The notes beneath the pieces are model-generated. The model ran no database searches and was not told the DNA's origin. It saw nothing but the letters and a program-made list of their open reading frames with translations. This document shows, piece by piece, positions 1-11,299 of a DNA stretch of 64,000 bases; position 1 is the first letter of the stretch, and every line of letters begins with the position of its first letter. The position numbers and the translations under genes are program-made. This DNA is from Buddleja alternifolia. Taxonomy: Eukaryota; Streptophyta; Magnoliopsida; Lamiales; Scrophulariaceae. The stretch lies in the NCBI GenBank assembly GCA_019426215.1, contig CM033402.1, positions 23,260,104-23,324,103 of the forward strand. Direction: 5' to 3'.

Positions 1-1
1 T

Positions 2-502
2 GAAGAAAGTTCAATCAGACAAACGCTGAATGAATCAACAAATACTGGTACAAAAGCTAATGATAAAGTCAACACTGACTCAGGCAAAGGAAAGACCAAA
101 GTGAATGTCTCACAAAAGAAAATATATCCAAACGCTCAAAAAGCTAAGGAGATATTTTCTGCCAGTGAATCAAACGTTAAGCGTCCCGCACCAAAAGTGC
201 ATCCTAAGCCAGTACCAAACAGAATCAAACGTCTATATCCAAAACAATCCAGTTCATATTATCAACACTATGATAATTGTGATTACGATTATGATTATTA
301 CTATAATCAAGGATATTTCTATACATCTAGAAAAAGTATGCAACTCAAAACGAAACCCAAGAAGGCCAATCTTTCTCCCATAGTGAAGACAAGGCAAATA
401 TGGGTTCCGAAAAATCTAATTCACGTCACTAACAAAGAAGGACCCAAAACAAAATGGGTACCTAAAGAAATTAGATCTGCCCTTTTGAATGCAGGTACCT
501 AG
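2..502 (+). pseudogene. SIRE gag C-terminal segment running towards protease
   Basis: This is the tail of the gag region, open from at least position 101 to a TAG at 500-502. It is rich in Lys, Tyr and Asp, with a Tyr/Asp-rich patch about residues 52-72. It contains two Trp-Val-Pro-Lys repeats (about residues 101-104 and 118-121), which are typical of the gag-protease linker of SIRE elements. No CCHC zinc knuckle is visible in the part inside the window. The frame closes just as the protease domain begins in another frame, so a frameshift separates it from the next segment. The true start lies outside the window, and the ATG at 101 is probably internal. Confidence 0.7.
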
Positions 503-1118
503 AGCCAACACCGACGCTTCAGTATGGTACATAGATAGTGGATCATCGAGACACATGACTGGATCAAAGGATCTCTTGATCAACTATCGTGCAACCAATG
601 GTCCTCAAGTTATATTCGGTGATAATTCTAAAGGTAAAACTAAAGGTATAGGTATCATGCATAGGGGGAACATCATGATCAATGATGTATACTATGTTGA
701 GGGTCTTAAACATAATCTCCTAAGCATAAGTCAATTCTGTGATAAAGGCTTTGAAATTAAATTTTCTAGTGACTTGTGCGAGATAATCGATGTTAAGACA
801 GGATCTACTAAATTAAAAGGAAGAAGAACAAACAATGTATACTTAGTAGATTGGGATTCAACATTAGATAACAACCCTACATGTTTCGTAGCTAAGAATC
901 AAAACGAATTAGGTTGGTTATGGCACAGAAAAATGAATCACCTCAATTTCAAAACAATCTCTCAATTAATATCTCTAAATCTCGTAGAGGGATTACCTAA
1001 AGGTTCCTTTAATAAAGATCGCTTATGTGATGCTTGTCAAATGGGTAAACAAGTTAAATCATCTTTAAGAAGAAGCTTCATCTATCGACCTCTCGAATAC
1101 TTGAATTACTACATTTAG
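489..1118 (+). pseudogene. SIRE protease and GAG-pre-integrase segment
   Basis: This segment encodes an aspartic protease region with the active-site motif Tyr-Ile-Asp-Ser-Gly-Ser followed by Ser-Arg-His-Met, near residues 14-23. A GAG-pre-integrase zinc region follows at about residues 143-190 (Leu-Trp-His-Arg-Lys-Met-Asn-His, then Cys-Asp-Ala-Cys). In an intact element the protease would be released from the gag-pol polyprotein and process it. The segment is in a different frame from the gag tail before it and from the integrase after it. The break to the integrase lies around 1075-1085. The listed ATG is therefore not a real start; the segment is part of a broken polyprotein. Confidence 0.85.
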
Positions 1119-1120
1119 AT

Positions 1121-3739
1121 TTGTTTGGTCCTATTCAAATCATGAGCGTTAGTGGTAAAAAGTATTCACTAGTAATAGTTGATGATTTTTCACGCTATAC
1201 ATGGGTAGAATTTCTAGCATCTAAAGATGAAACTAGTGCCAAGCTCACCTCTCTAATTCGTCAACTACAAAACTCAAAAGATCTAAAAGTAACAAGAATT
1301 AGAAGTGATAGAGGAACTGAATTTACTAACCATATTGTTGAGAAATTTTGTAAAGACTTTGGAATACTTCATGAGTATTCAGCACCTAGAACACCTCAAC
1401 AAAATGGAGTTGCTGAACGACGGAACAGAACGCTTAAAGAAGCCGCTAGGACTATGTTAGCCGAGTCTAAGCTGCCTCAAAGGTTGTGGGCCGAAGCTAT
1501 CAACACTGCTTGCTACACTCAGAACCGGTGTATGATCAACAAGCAACATGAAAAGACTCCATATGAGTTATGGAAGGGACGTAAGCCGAATGTTTCATAC
1601 TTTCATGTATTTGGTTCAAAATGTTTCATTCATAACAATGGTTCCCAAAGCCTAAAGACATTTGATCCTAAAGCAGATGAAGGAATCTTTCTAGGTTACG
1701 CCAAAAATGGAAAGAGCTTTCGCATCTTAAATAAGGTCAAATCGAAGGTTGAAGAATCCATTCATGTTGTGTTTGATGATGCTAACCAAGAACCGAGTAA
1801 GGTTAATATTAATGATGCAGGAATTGAAGATTTATCTCAACAAGCGTCACAAATCAATCTGTGTGATGATAGTGATATTGATGAAGATAATGAAATCATT
1901 GTACCTAATCCTAAGACTACTCGTAAAGACATCAACGATGACATTGCAAGAAACGCTGATGATCATGAAGGGAATGTTCATCAAGAGCAAATTCAAACTA
2001 TAAACACTGAAGCGCCTACGCAAGGAATTGGTCAAGCGCCTGCACAGTTTAATCAAACGTTAGATCAATCTCTTAACTCGTTCCAACCAGACAGAAAATG
2101 GCTCAGAGACCATCCACCAGAACTAATTATTGGAGATATTGGAGCACCCGTTAGAACAAGAGCCGCTACAATAAATGAGGCCATGTTTGCAAGCTTCCTA
2201 TCTCAAATGGAACCAAAGAAAGTGGATGAAGCGCTTAACGATCCAAGTTGGATAGAAGCCATGCAAGAAGAGCTAAACCAATTTGAAAGAAATGAGGTAT
2301 GGACGCTAGTACCAAGACCAACCCACCAAGGGGTCATTGGAACTAGATGGGTCTATAGAAACAAAATGGATGAGAATGGGATTGTGATTAGAAACAAAGC
2401 CAGACTCGTAGCTCAGGGATACTGTCAAGAAGAGGGCATCGACTTTGATGAAACATACGCTCCAGTTGCCCGTCTTGAAGCAATCCGCATGTTTCTAGCG
2501 TTTGCAGCATTTAACAAATTTACAGTGTATCAAATGGACGTAAAGAGTGCATTTCTGAATGGTAAACTCCAAGAAGAAGTATATGTGGAGCAACCACCAG
2601 GATTCATCAACAACCATGGGAAAAGCATGGTTTATAAATTGGACAAGGCACTCTATGGTCTTAAACAAGCACCACGAGCATGGTATGACACTCTTTCTAT
2701 CTTCCTTATAGGTAAAGGCTTTTCAAAAGGCAGCGTTGACACAACGTTATTCAAAATTACCCATAATGGAGATATTCTCCTAGTTCAAATTTATGTTGAT
2801 GATATTATATTTGGATCTACCAATAAGCGTCTATGTGAGAAATTTTCGAAGATGATGCAAGATCAATTTGAAATGAGCATGATGGGTGAATTAACTTTCT
2901 TCCTAGGATTACAAGTTAAACAACTCCCTAATGGCATATTCATAAATCAAACTAAATATACTAGAGATATGATCAAGAAATTTGGTATGGAAAATGCATC
3001 ACCTTCAAAAATTCCAATGAGCCAAACGCTTAAGCTAGATAGAGATGATAATGGAAAGAAAATTGATATCACTAACTATAGAGGTATTATTGGATCACTT
3101 CTTTATCTTACAGCTAGTAGACCTGATATTATGTTCTCAGTATGCATGTGTGCACGATTTCAAGCTGATCCTAGAGAATCACACTTAATTGCTGCTAAAA
3201 GGATCCTTAAGTACCTAAAAGGCACACAAAATGTGGGCTTATGGTATCCTAGGGATTCTCCTTTTGAACTAATTGGTTATTCAGATGCAGATTTTGCAGG
3301 ATGCAAAATAGATAGAAAAAGTACTAGTGGAACATGTCAATTTCTAGGTGATAGACTAATTTCATGGCATAGTAAGAAGCAACAGTCCATCGCTACTTCC
3401 ACCGCTGAAGCTGAGTATGTAGCCGCTGGAAGCTGTTGTGCACAGATCCTTTGGATGAGGCAACAACTTAGAGATTATGGAATAATCCTAGATCCAACTC
3501 CTATCCATTGTGACAATCAAAGCGCCTTAGCAATGACTCAAAATCCAGTTCTTCACTCTAGAACCAAACACATTGACATTCGCTATCACTTTCTACGTGA
3601 CCACGTTCAAAAGAAAGATATCTCCATGCACTTCATTGGTACAGAAAAGCAACTGGCAGATATCTTCACCAAAGCGCTTAACGAACAACGTTTTCTCACT
3701 TTAAGAAGTGAACTAGGTATGATTGATCTAAATGCTTAA
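1121..3739 (+). CDS. SIRE pol: integrase, reverse transcriptase, RNase H
   Basis: An 872-residue open segment covers the rest of pol. The integrase core has its catalytic acids in Val-Asp-Asp-Phe-Ser (residue 21 region), Arg-Ser-Asp-Arg-Gly (about 63) and Gly-Val-Ala-Glu-Arg (about 98). The RT domain, about residues 390-640, has Gln-Met-Asp-Val-Lys-Ser-Ala-Phe and the catalytic Tyr-Val-Asp-Asp. RNase H has [14 protein letters not shown] and Cys-Asp-Asn-Gln-Ser-Ala. It ends with the usual Asp-Ile-Phe-Thr-Lys-Ala-Leu motif about 30 residues before the stop. All catalytic residues looked for are present. The upstream frameshift means it would not be made as a gag-pol fusion. The first ATG is in-frame but mid-domain, so the start is formal only. 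Confidence 0.93.
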   Translation: MFGPIQIMSVSGKKYSLVIVDDFSRYTWVEFLASKDETSAKLTSLIRQLQNSKDLKVTRIRSDRGTEFTNHIVEKFCKDFGILHEYSAPRTPQQNGVAERRNRTLKEAARTMLAESKLPQRLWAEAINTACYTQNRCMINKQHEKTPYELWKGRKPNVSYFHVFGSKCFIHNNGSQSLKTFDPKADEGIFLGYAKNGKSFRILNKVKSKVEESIHVVFDDANQEPSKVNINDAGIEDLSQQASQINLCDDSDIDEDNEIIVPNPKTTRKDINDDIARNADDHEGNVHQEQIQTINTEAPTQGIGQAPAQFNQTLDQSLNSFQPDRKWLRDHPPELIIGDIGAPVRTRAATINEAMFASFLSQMEPKKVDEALNDPSWIEAMQEELNQFERNEVWTLVPRPTHQGVIGTRWVYRNKMDENGIVIRNKARLVAQGYCQEEGIDFDETYAPVARLEAIRMFLAFAAFNKFTVYQMDVKSAFLNGKLQEEVYVEQPPGFINNHGKSMVYKLDKALYGLKQAPRAWYDTLSIFLIGKGFSKGSVDTTLFKITHNGDILLVQIYVDDIIFGSTNKRLCEKFSKMMQDQFEMSMMGELTFFLGLQVKQLPNGIFINQTKYTRDMIKKFGMENASPSKIPMSQTLKLDRDDNGKKIDITNYRGIIGSLLYLTASRPDIMFSVCMCARFQADPRESHLIAAKRILKYLKGTQNVGLWYPRDSPFELIGYSDADFAGCKIDRKSTSGTCQFLGDRLISWHSKKQQSIATSTAEAEYVAAGSCCAQILWMRQQLRDYGIILDPTPIHCDNQSALAMTQNPVLHSRTKHIDIRYHFLRDHVQKKDISMHFIGTEKQLADIFTKALNEQRFLTLRSELGMIDLNA

Positions 3740-4856
3740 TCATTCGAAACATCATACTTTTGTTAGGCATGAAATTTAGGGGGAATTCACTGTATGTTAT
3801 GTAATTTATGGGGAACCTACATAGGGGGAACCTTAAAAGAGCTAACTATACCTAAGTGAATATGACCAAAAATGTTTTCCCTTGCATCGGTCATACGCAC
3901 TTAGCACCATACACTTAAATCCTTTGACGCTTATTACACAAATCTGTCTTAGCGTCTGCACTTCTTTCAAAATAAACTAAACGCTTAGCTTTATTCCCGG
4001 CTAAAGCAGTTAGTAAAAAGACCCTTTAAAAGCAAGCGTACATTACCCTACGCTAAAACGAGAAAGTGGATTAGTCAATCAATGCAATTAATGCTGACTT
4101 GACATTCCTCACCCTTCGCTCAAGAAAACCCATGGGTACTCATCACGTTTTTCAAAGATGGTTCAGCACATGTACACGCGTCAGTACAATTACCATGTAT
4201 CTTAGACGAATACAACCAGCGCTGAATATTTTAAACCAAAAGTAAAACACTACTACCAAGACATAATGATAAGTACTGGGAAACTGTGTCCTCATATACA
4301 CCCTGAAAGGAATAATTCTATATGTTACAATGACCGCTAAAGCACAAAATGTTACTTGAAAGAGACCCTCAAGATTCTCAAGCGTCCACATAACACTGAA
4401 TTGTTTCAAGCGTCATTCTGAATAGGTCCGGACGCTTTAACAAATTTTTGGCGGGCATTTGAATAGTTGTTCAAAATTATGGTTCCCGAACAGTTTTCAT
4501 AAAGAACGTATCCGCTTTTCATGGGCACACGTATCACTCTCAGTATATCAAAAGTCTCTGTTTCAAACTTTTAATCGGACTTCAAAATAGTATATGTGGC
4601 AGTTACTAAAAGAAACCGTGCCTATTTAATCTAAATTCACGTCCACAGTTATATTTTAATGGCTGAGATTTATATTCCTCCACGTGTCAACATCTCAAAC
4701 TTCAAACACACAGAACATTCAAATTGAAGTATCTCAAAAACACACTTTCTGCAGAACACAAACACTCTTATACTCTATTACATTCGTGCAAGAAAAATTC
4801 TCTCTCTTTTTCAAAAACAAAAATTTTCATTCGTAATCTCTGTCTACTTCTCACTA
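3740..4856 (+). other. SIRE spacer between pol and the extra ORF region, with purine tracts and a leader-like end
   Basis: No convincing ORF is present. Just after the pol stop there are three short purine runs of the GGGGAA type (about 3778-3785, 3809-3815 and 3823-3830), resembling the polypurine tract at 8940-8950. Several purine tracts in this position are a known trait of SIRE elements. The last 250 bases look like a plant promoter and 5' leader: a CACGTG box near 4681, TA-rich boxes between 4620 and 4670, then a pyrimidine/AAC-rich leader running into the ATG at 4857. Whether transcription starts here is inference only. Confidence 0.55.
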
Positions 4857-5888
4857 ATGGCACCCAAGAAAGCTACTGCTGGAACCACTGAAGTTGTTGT
4901 TAAGGTCACTGAAGGCCTTATAGTTGATTGGAAGTTTCTCTATGAAAACCCCCAAATTGATTTAACGGAAATGATGGATTCTGTAGCAGAGGCTGGGCTT
5001 CAGAAATTTCTCACAAAATACTCGTATATGTTTCCTGAAGAACTAGAATTTTTCTGGAGAAATGCTCGACTGTCTGACGATGAGACTTCCATCACTTGTT
5101 TGTTTCCTGTCTCCAAGAAGGAATCAAAGACGTTCACTCTCTCTGCGGCCTCTATTGCCCAGAATTTCTCTCTACCTAATGCTGGAGCCACTTTAGACAC
5201 TATCACTGAAGAACAAATTCAAGAAGTCTGGACTCAGATTAGCGCTTACGATGATGTTCCATACAAACCGTACTTTGAGAAGAAAGATATAGTGAACAGG
5301 TATCGAGTCTTGGCTGATTTCTGCAGTAAAAACATAGAATGCAGAGTGGGAACCTTCGACAAAATCAACCCAACCCAGTTCCAGATGATGACTGCCATCC
5401 TACTCAAGATAAAAATCAACTGGAGCGCCTATATATTCAGCAGGTTCAGAGACAGTCTACGCACTTCAAACAGACCTTATGGTCTAGTTTTAAGTGATCT
5501 ACTTTTTCGAGCAGAGTGCACCTCTTCAGCAGGAGTCACCGTGGCCAAGCATAAGTTCTATGGGCCAAGAATCATCAATAATCTCTTCAATCCACCCAAA
5601 GTTGGAGGTGCTGCTAAGCCTCTCTCTGAGCGCCAAGTTGTCCGAGCAGCGTCAGATGAGGAGGCTGAGCGTCCAGATCAGGAGAAAGCCAAACGTAATG
5701 TGAAGCGTCCCACTGTCACAAAGAAACGGGCTCCTCGAAAGCCCAAGGCTCAACCTATCAAAAACGATGAAGATGACGAGGATTCTATACCCCTCATTAG
5801 TCGAAAGATCTGGAAAAGGTTCTCAAAAATATTGACTTTGAAGAACCTGCAGTTCCACAGACTCAAGCGTTCCCCGCCGAAGGTATAA
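4857..5888 (+). pseudogene. SIRE post-pol ORF, segment 1
   Basis: This is the first of three open segments that together read as one long post-pol ORF in three frames. It has 343 residues from an ATG with a good leader. The N-terminal 250 residues look globular and soluble. I see no signal peptide or membrane span. A highly basic Lys/Arg-Pro stretch (about residues 281-303) is followed by an acidic patch (Asp-Glu-Asp-Asp-Glu-Asp), as in nuclear-targeting tails. SIRE elements in other plants carry an ORF here that has been called envelope-like in some lineages, but I see no envelope features. Function unknown. The reading frame shifts near 5880 into the next segment. Confidence 0.6.
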
Positions 5889-5890
5889 AT

Positions 5891-6595
5891 GTGAAGCGTA
5901 TCTTCAAGAGACGTAAGCGTCCAACTGCTGCCATCTCTTCTGAGGCTACACAAAGAGATCAAGCCATAGCTGCTGTCCCGATATCATCCTTCGAAACACC
6001 AGTTGATGTCCATCTGGATGTTGATATGGCCCACATTGTGGCCATCGCACATGAAGCTGCCATCGAATCTACAAATCTCGAGCCTGATGAACCTGAAATC
6101 CCAAGGGCTCAACCATTGCTTGCATTACCTAGTACAACAGAGGCACGCTCAGAAGGTCAGAGCGATGCTAACGACGTTGTGATTCATCGACATTTCTTCA
6201 AGCTGGATCCCTTAAAGACTATCGATCACTCAGTCGATTATTTGCCTCCAGCGCCCGCAGAGACCTTCATACCTGCAGGATACAATGAAGAAAGTCTTAT
6301 CAATGCCAAAAATGATATCGCCAAGCTCATACAGTTTGATCTGGCTGTACGCAACACTCTATTTAACACAGCCTCAACCCCAGCTGATGACGCTTACTAC
6401 ACAGCCCTTGAACTCGGGAAGACTCCCAAACACATCCCGGCTTCCGTAACTCTCCAAGCACAGCGGCAAGGAGGCAAGACTCCTAGAGCTGATGTTGATT
6501 TAGCTTATTATCTGGACTGTGGGACAGCAAACCCACTGGCTTCGCTCTCAGAGACTACAACATCAGAGTCTATGAGCGTCAGGATAAGCTTGTGA
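5891..6595 (+). pseudogene. SIRE post-pol ORF, segment 2
   Basis: This is an open segment of 234 residues with no ATG at its left edge (GTG at 5891), so it is a continuation of segment 1 after a frameshift. Its first residues are basic (Lys-Arg and Arg-Arg-Lys-Arg), continuing the basic tail of segment 1. A Pro/Glu/Ala-rich linker and a short globular stretch follow. The reading passes into segment 3 through a second frameshift near 6535-6550: the frame of segment 3 is already open upstream of 6592. No domain is recognised. It is not an independent gene in my view. Confidence 0.55.
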
Positions 6596-8766
6596 ACCCA
6601 ACGGAAGGGCTACTAAACAGAGAAGGCTACTCTCACTTCCCCACACTGGTCAAAAGCAGGGAAAACAAGCGCTCAGCTAATCCTCTCCTCCTGTGGAAGA
6701 ATAAAGGAGTACATGCCGGTGAGCGTCCAGCTTCCCTGACCGAGATGATTCAACTTGAAACCGATGCATATTTTGACTGCGTCTGGAACGCTAACTACCA
6801 ACCAGACAGGTATCGTTTTGAATCCATCTGTGATATTCATCACCAAGGATTTCGTGCTATACTTAATGCAGGAACTGAGTATTGTATGACTGAGATAAGA
6901 TGGGCTGAAGCTTACATGGGTGACACGTATAAATTTGAAGACTTGGTTAGTGCTCCCCATCTGTTCAGAATCGGGATTCATGATAAAAAGACCAAATTTG
7001 CACGCTACATGCTAACGCAGCGCCAACATCGACTTGGACCCGTTCTGAAGCTGCCTCTGATCCGCCATCAACCTGAACACCGCTTAAGACAAGCGTTGCA
7101 CAAACTGGCCAACTCTTCTCTACGCTTTGCTGATCAAGCGTCCACCAGCGGTTCCTCTCCCCTGTCCTGTCTGAACTGCACCCCTAGCCACTGTGAAGAC
7201 AACTTTTCTTTCATGATGGCAATTATGCCTCCAGTCTCCCTATTCGACAAAATCTTCACAGAAAATCTGCGACAATGGAATGGCTCTCGGATCAATCCTT
7301 TCAGAGGATATCCACTTCTTCCGTCTATTCGACAAGAAGTCTTCAGTCACTATGATTTTGTTTCATCGCTGCTAGAAAGATCTCAAGCGCTTGCTTCAGC
7401 CATCTACCCATACTTGGAAGAGTATTACCGGCTCCACGTTCCCGACTCTCGGAAACCGAAGACTCTCCCAACAGATCGGCTAATTGGCTTCTCACAACAC
7501 TATTGCCCAGATGCCCTATTCTCCATCTGCCAAGCGCCCTCCAAAATCTTTCCCACTCATGTGCTGGATATCCTCGGGCCAATGTATATCAGGGCCCTGG
7601 ATAGTCCTATCAGAACGTTCATTCAAGGTACTTATCTCCCCACTCTACATTTGAATGAACTTCTACAGACTGCTACGTATCCATATGCAGATGAGCCGTT
7701 TGCCAGCTTGGACTTTCGGTTTACGGACTTTAGCCGTATAGAATCAGAATTTACTGCAGCACCAGCTGACACGTTACCTGCTCCTGAGCGCTTATTAGAA
7801 TTACCTCAAGCGCCTCATTCCCCCAGTCCAACTGAATCCGACTCTACTGCATCCACCGAGTCCAACACTGCCCCAGAGCTTCGAGGAACAGTATTTGATC
7901 CTACTTATCAAGTACCTATTGAATCTCTCAAACACACATCTCGTTTTAAGCCTCGAGTCCGCACTGCACTTCCCGACGCTCAACCGTCCATGACTGAATG
8001 CCTCACTCAAATACAGCAACTATCTACAGCTACTCAGGCAAGTCATGTGGCTTTAACCAATGATCTACAAGACCGGTTCACGGCTCTAGAGACCTCTCTC
8101 ACAGACGCTAATCACGCTCAACTCCTGGTCATGAAAGAACATTTCGACCAGCGTCTAACCACTCTTGAGGCCTCTGTCGCTCAGATTGCTACTCAAGTCA
8201 GTCTTCTTACTCAGCATTTCATACAGACTGATGATGGCAATAAGGGGGAAAAGAAGGGAGAAAAGAGGAAATCGTCAACATCTAAAGATCAAGTTCCTCC
8301 TCCACCATCCAAGCGTCAACACATTGATACTTCTCTCACACTGAGTACAGAACCAAGGTATCCCTATCCCTCTTGGGTAACTACATCGGTTGAAGCGTCC
8401 AATAAGAAAGAAGAAACTCCCAGAGTGCTCTATCCAACTCTTCCATTGCCTTCAAGAGCACTGCTTGAACAGTTTGACATTCCTCTTCTCAGAGCATCAA
8501 TTCCAGAACCATCTGATCCAGCAGTATTAGCCTTAGAAAGAAAAATGTCTGACTTCGACCAAACCTTCAGAATTTGCCTACGATACATAGGCATCAGTCC
8601 AGAGGAATGGGATAAACACTTCATTGCCTTTAAGGCACGACAAGTTCAAGAAAACAAGCACATAATCAGTAAAGATCATGTTGCAATGATGACGTTAGAA
8701 GATCAGATAACTGAAGCAATCCGTGCTGAAATGACTAAGAGATACAAGATCAAGCCACGATCTTGA
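6592..8766 (+). CDS. SIRE post-pol ORF, segment 3 (724 residues)
   Basis: This is the longest post-pol segment, ending in TGA at 8764-8766, about 175 bases before the polypurine tract. The listed left edge is GTG, not ATG, and the frame is open further upstream, so it is the C-terminal part of a protein that began at 4857. The N-terminal half looks globular. The middle is Pro/Ser/Thr-rich (about residues 395-440). Residues about 480-542 have the heptad pattern of a coiled coil. A basic Lys-Gly-Glu-Lys-rich segment follows at about 549-575. There is no signal peptide, transmembrane helix or catalytic motif that I recognise. A structural or nucleic-acid-associated role is conceivable but unproven. 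Confidence 0.65.
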   Translation: MNPTEGLLNREGYSHFPTLVKSRENKRSANPLLLWKNKGVHAGERPASLTEMIQLETDAYFDCVWNANYQPDRYRFESICDIHHQGFRAILNAGTEYCMTEIRWAEAYMGDTYKFEDLVSAPHLFRIGIHDKKTKFARYMLTQRQHRLGPVLKLPLIRHQPEHRLRQALHKLANSSLRFADQASTSGSSPLSCLNCTPSHCEDNFSFMMAIMPPVSLFDKIFTENLRQWNGSRINPFRGYPLLPSIRQEVFSHYDFVSSLLERSQALASAIYPYLEEYYRLHVPDSRKPKTLPTDRLIGFSQHYCPDALFSICQAPSKIFPTHVLDILGPMYIRALDSPIRTFIQGTYLPTLHLNELLQTATYPYADEPFASLDFRFTDFSRIESEFTAAPADTLPAPERLLELPQAPHSPSPTESDSTASTESNTAPELRGTVFDPTYQVPIESLKHTSRFKPRVRTALPDAQPSMTECLTQIQQLSTATQASHVALTNDLQDRFTALETSLTDANHAQLLVMKEHFDQRLTTLEASVAQIATQVSLLTQHFIQTDDGNKGEKKGEKRKSSTSKDQVPPPPSKRQHIDTSLTLSTEPRYPYPSWVTTSVEASNKKEETPRVLYPTLPLPSRALLEQFDIPLLRASIPEPSDPAVLALERKMSDFDQTFRICLRYIGISPEEWDKHFIAFKARQVQENKHIISKDHVAMMTLEDQITEAIRAEMTKRYKIKPRS

Positions 8767-8939
8767 TTTTTTTTTGTGCTTCTCTCTTTTTAGTTGTAAA
8801 ATGCCTGTACTATGAAATATATATATAAAATGCATTTTACAGCTGAAACATCTCGTTAAAGCTCAAACTAACTCACTAACTTACGCTAACCTTCACTTTA
8901 GGTATCTAACGCTTGAACTAAATAAGTATTGCCATCATC

Positions 8940-8950
8940 AAAAAGGGGGA
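8940..8950 (+). promoter_or_regulatory. Polypurine tract of the SIRE element
   Basis: An A5G5A run lies three bases before the first TG of the 3' LTR. This is the expected plus-strand primer of a Ty1/copia element. Confidence 0.85.
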
Positions 8951-8953
8951 AAT

Positions 8954-10725
8954 TGTTAGGAATTTCATATTAGATGTTTTGATGATGACAAATAGGACTT
9001 CCTGTTAGACCCCGAAAAGTGTAAAAGCTTTCATAGAATGTTATGTATAAGTACCTGAAAGCTTATTTATCTTAGGCTTATAGTATTCATCTTTGTAGAA
9101 CTCTTTAGACTAAGTATGTGACACTAAATCATTTAGGAAAATTCTGGGTGAGTCTACCAAGTGATGAAGGTAAAGATCAAGCGTCTGAAGCTACAATGGA
9201 TAAAGATATCTTGAAGCGTCCGTCAAACGCTTTAGGGATTATCCCAGTGCTCAAACTACGAATGGATAACTCAGGCCGAATACTCAACATCAAGTGAAAT
9301 GACAGAATTCTCACTGAGACCATCAAGACAAGATTGAAGAGTAAGCGTCTGAAATAAAGAAAAGAAAGTCAGGATCAGTCCAAGCGTCTGTCCAATACAC
9401 GAGAATAACTATTCTCTTCAGCAAGCGTCCAAAAAGGTTAAACCAACACAACCTACAAAGAACGTAACCTGAAAAACTCAAACCCAAAACCATCCAAAGA
9501 CTTAAAAAATGCATGAATCAAACGGACGAATTATTTCCAACGGAAATAAGACAAGATGCATTAAAAGTCGGATAAGTGCTATTAAAATATAAGCACTATA
9601 ACTTATGGGCAAGCCATATCTTTGACCTAGACTGTCAGATTTATGAAACCAAGCCCATGCCTAACCAATTAAATATACCCAAAGTTAGAAATGTCTGAAC
9701 TCAAGGAATGTTTGGGGAAACGAGACTCCAACCGTGTCAAACGGACAAAAACCACCAATACCTTATAAATAACTCTTTCAACAAACAAATAAACAGACAC
9801 AGACACAGACACACACAAAAATTTACCTACTTTGTTGAAAGAAAAGCTTACTGAAAATCATAGCCAAATATCCATATAAGCTTTTCACAAATATTCCAGA
9901 CACAATCACCCATATCTCAAACCTTTTTTAAGAAGAACCTATACTACTATTGAGATATCCCCAAGTTGTTTGAACTTTCCAAAAACAAACAAACCCGTGA
10001 CCAAAACCATCAACACCTTTCATCTGAGTGAGAAAGCTGGTTAACTTGCAAGCAATATTTTTGTGTAAAAGAAGCTTGTTGAAGTTGATCTCTATTGGAG
10101 CTGAAATCTGTGTGACCAAGGAGTTCCGAGATCAAGAGTAACTTGCACCATTTCTGAGTGAAAGAAGCAAGGGGATAGAAGGTCTTTAGTGGAGCTGAAA
10201 TCTGTGTGACCAAGGAGTTCCGAGATCATATCCAATCTCCCTCTATCTTGTAGAAGTCTCTGTGTGACTCTTCGATAATCATCATAGTGGAAAAACCTCC
10301 CTGATAAAAGGAGAAGAAGGACGTAGCTGGGATTACATCACCCAGTGAACCTTACAAATATCTTGTGTCATTTACCTCTTTAAGCATTCATTGTGTTACT
10401 GCTTTACTATTCATACTGCATACATTCTGATAAAGTCTTAAAACAACTAAGCGACTACATTCGATTAATTAACCGAACGCTAAGCTATAAAATACTTCCG
10501 CTGTGCTAACTCTGATTTAGTGATTAAACTCTGCCCTACTTTGGTAAGCGTTGAAATCATCGAGTCTAAGTTAACGTTTCTCAAGCGCCACATCCAGCGC
10601 TTAAACTTGTCAAGCGTTCAAATACTTCAAAGTGATACGAATTTTTAAGAAGTCGAAAAAGATTTCAGGGTCTATTCAACCCCCCCCCCCTTCTAGACCC
10701 TTTCGTATACCACTTGGGACCAACA
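8954..10725 (+). repeat. 3' LTR of the SIRE element
   Basis: The LTR is 1772 bases, beginning TGTTAGGAAT and ending GGGACCAACA, so it has the 5'-TG...CA-3' ends. A TATA box (TATAAATA, 9764-9771) is placed to start the R region near 9795. Eleven C residues (10680-10690) lie 35 bases before the end. A 38-base segment (10097-10134) is repeated exactly at 10191-10228. At least seven AAGCGT words lie on the + strand, two clusters of them flanking the TATA region. A truncated relative begins at 50485. Confidence 0.9.
9764..9771 (+). promoter_or_regulatory. TATA box in the SIRE LTR
   Basis: TATAAATA lies in the middle of the LTR, followed after about 25 bases by a CA-rich leader (ACAGACACAGACACAG). 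This is the usual U3/R arrangement. No other strong TATA box is seen nearby. Confidence 0.6.
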
Positions 10726-11299
10726 GAATTCAAAAAGGGAAAAGAAATAAAAGAATTATAAGTGGCGAGATATAGAGGTTTATTCGGTTGATGAGTGAGT
10801 GTTTAGCTCGATGATATTCAGTTGTATGCTCTCTTGAGTTTAGTCACTTTATCTATATATTCCCATCCAACCCATTACCAAGCCTTATGTTACAAGCCAA
10901 AAAGACCTTTTGATCATGACTTTCACATTTCATGCACACCGATTGGTTAACAAAGTTTTGAAGTGTTGTAGTGTTTTTATTATCTAATGAGTTTACATAA
11001 TCTTGTTTAAAGTGTGCTCTTGACATAAAAATGGATTTGGAGTTCATGATTTAGAGATGGATTCGAAGATGTTTGGGGACTTTCAAATTGTTGAGTGTTC
11101 TAGGTAAAGTGTAACTTGTCATAATCATTTTCAAGGGTTTAATTCTTGTACGTGCTTGATTATTGAGACATGAAACCTTTCAAGATCCCAAACCAAGTTG
11201 TAAAATCTGAACTTAAGAGTACTTGTTCGCCATTTGTTGATCGAGACGATCATAGCCTAGTTGGGGGGTAGTTGATAAGTCCATATTTTACAGTATTTT
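10726..11299 (+). repeat. Fragment resembling the 3' end and LTR start of a Ty3-type element
   Basis: There is no ORF. Near the right edge a G-rich tract (TAGTTGGGGGGTAGT, about 11260-11273) is followed by TGATAAGTCCATATTTTA, a common LTR start in plant Ty3-type elements preceded by its polypurine tract. The LTR-like part breaks off after about 30 bases where copia integrase coding sequence begins at 11300. This looks like a recombination or insertion-deletion junction. The identity rests on the terminal motif only. Confidence 0.45.

Larger units (their letters stand above)
1..10725 (+). mobile_element. SIRE/Maximus-type Ty1/copia retrotransposon, 5' end outside window
   Basis: Domain order is gag end, protease, integrase, reverse transcriptase, RNase H, a long extra coding region, polypurine tract, 3' LTR. 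Integrase before RT is the Ty1/copia order. A large post-pol coding region and an LTR near 1.8 kb are typical of the SIRE (Sirevirus) lineage. The 5' LTR, primer site and most of gag lie left of the window. The bases after the LTR are GAATT, which would be one copy of the target duplication, but the other copy cannot be seen. Frameshifts near 500, 1080, 5880 and 6540 mean this copy is not autonomous as it stands. The whole element is unusually rich in the word AAGCGT. Confidence 0.9.

Noticed and set aside
4857..8766. Reading the SIRE extra ORFs as an envelope glycoprotein
   Set aside because: No signal peptide, transmembrane span or cleavage site could be recognised in any of the three segments.
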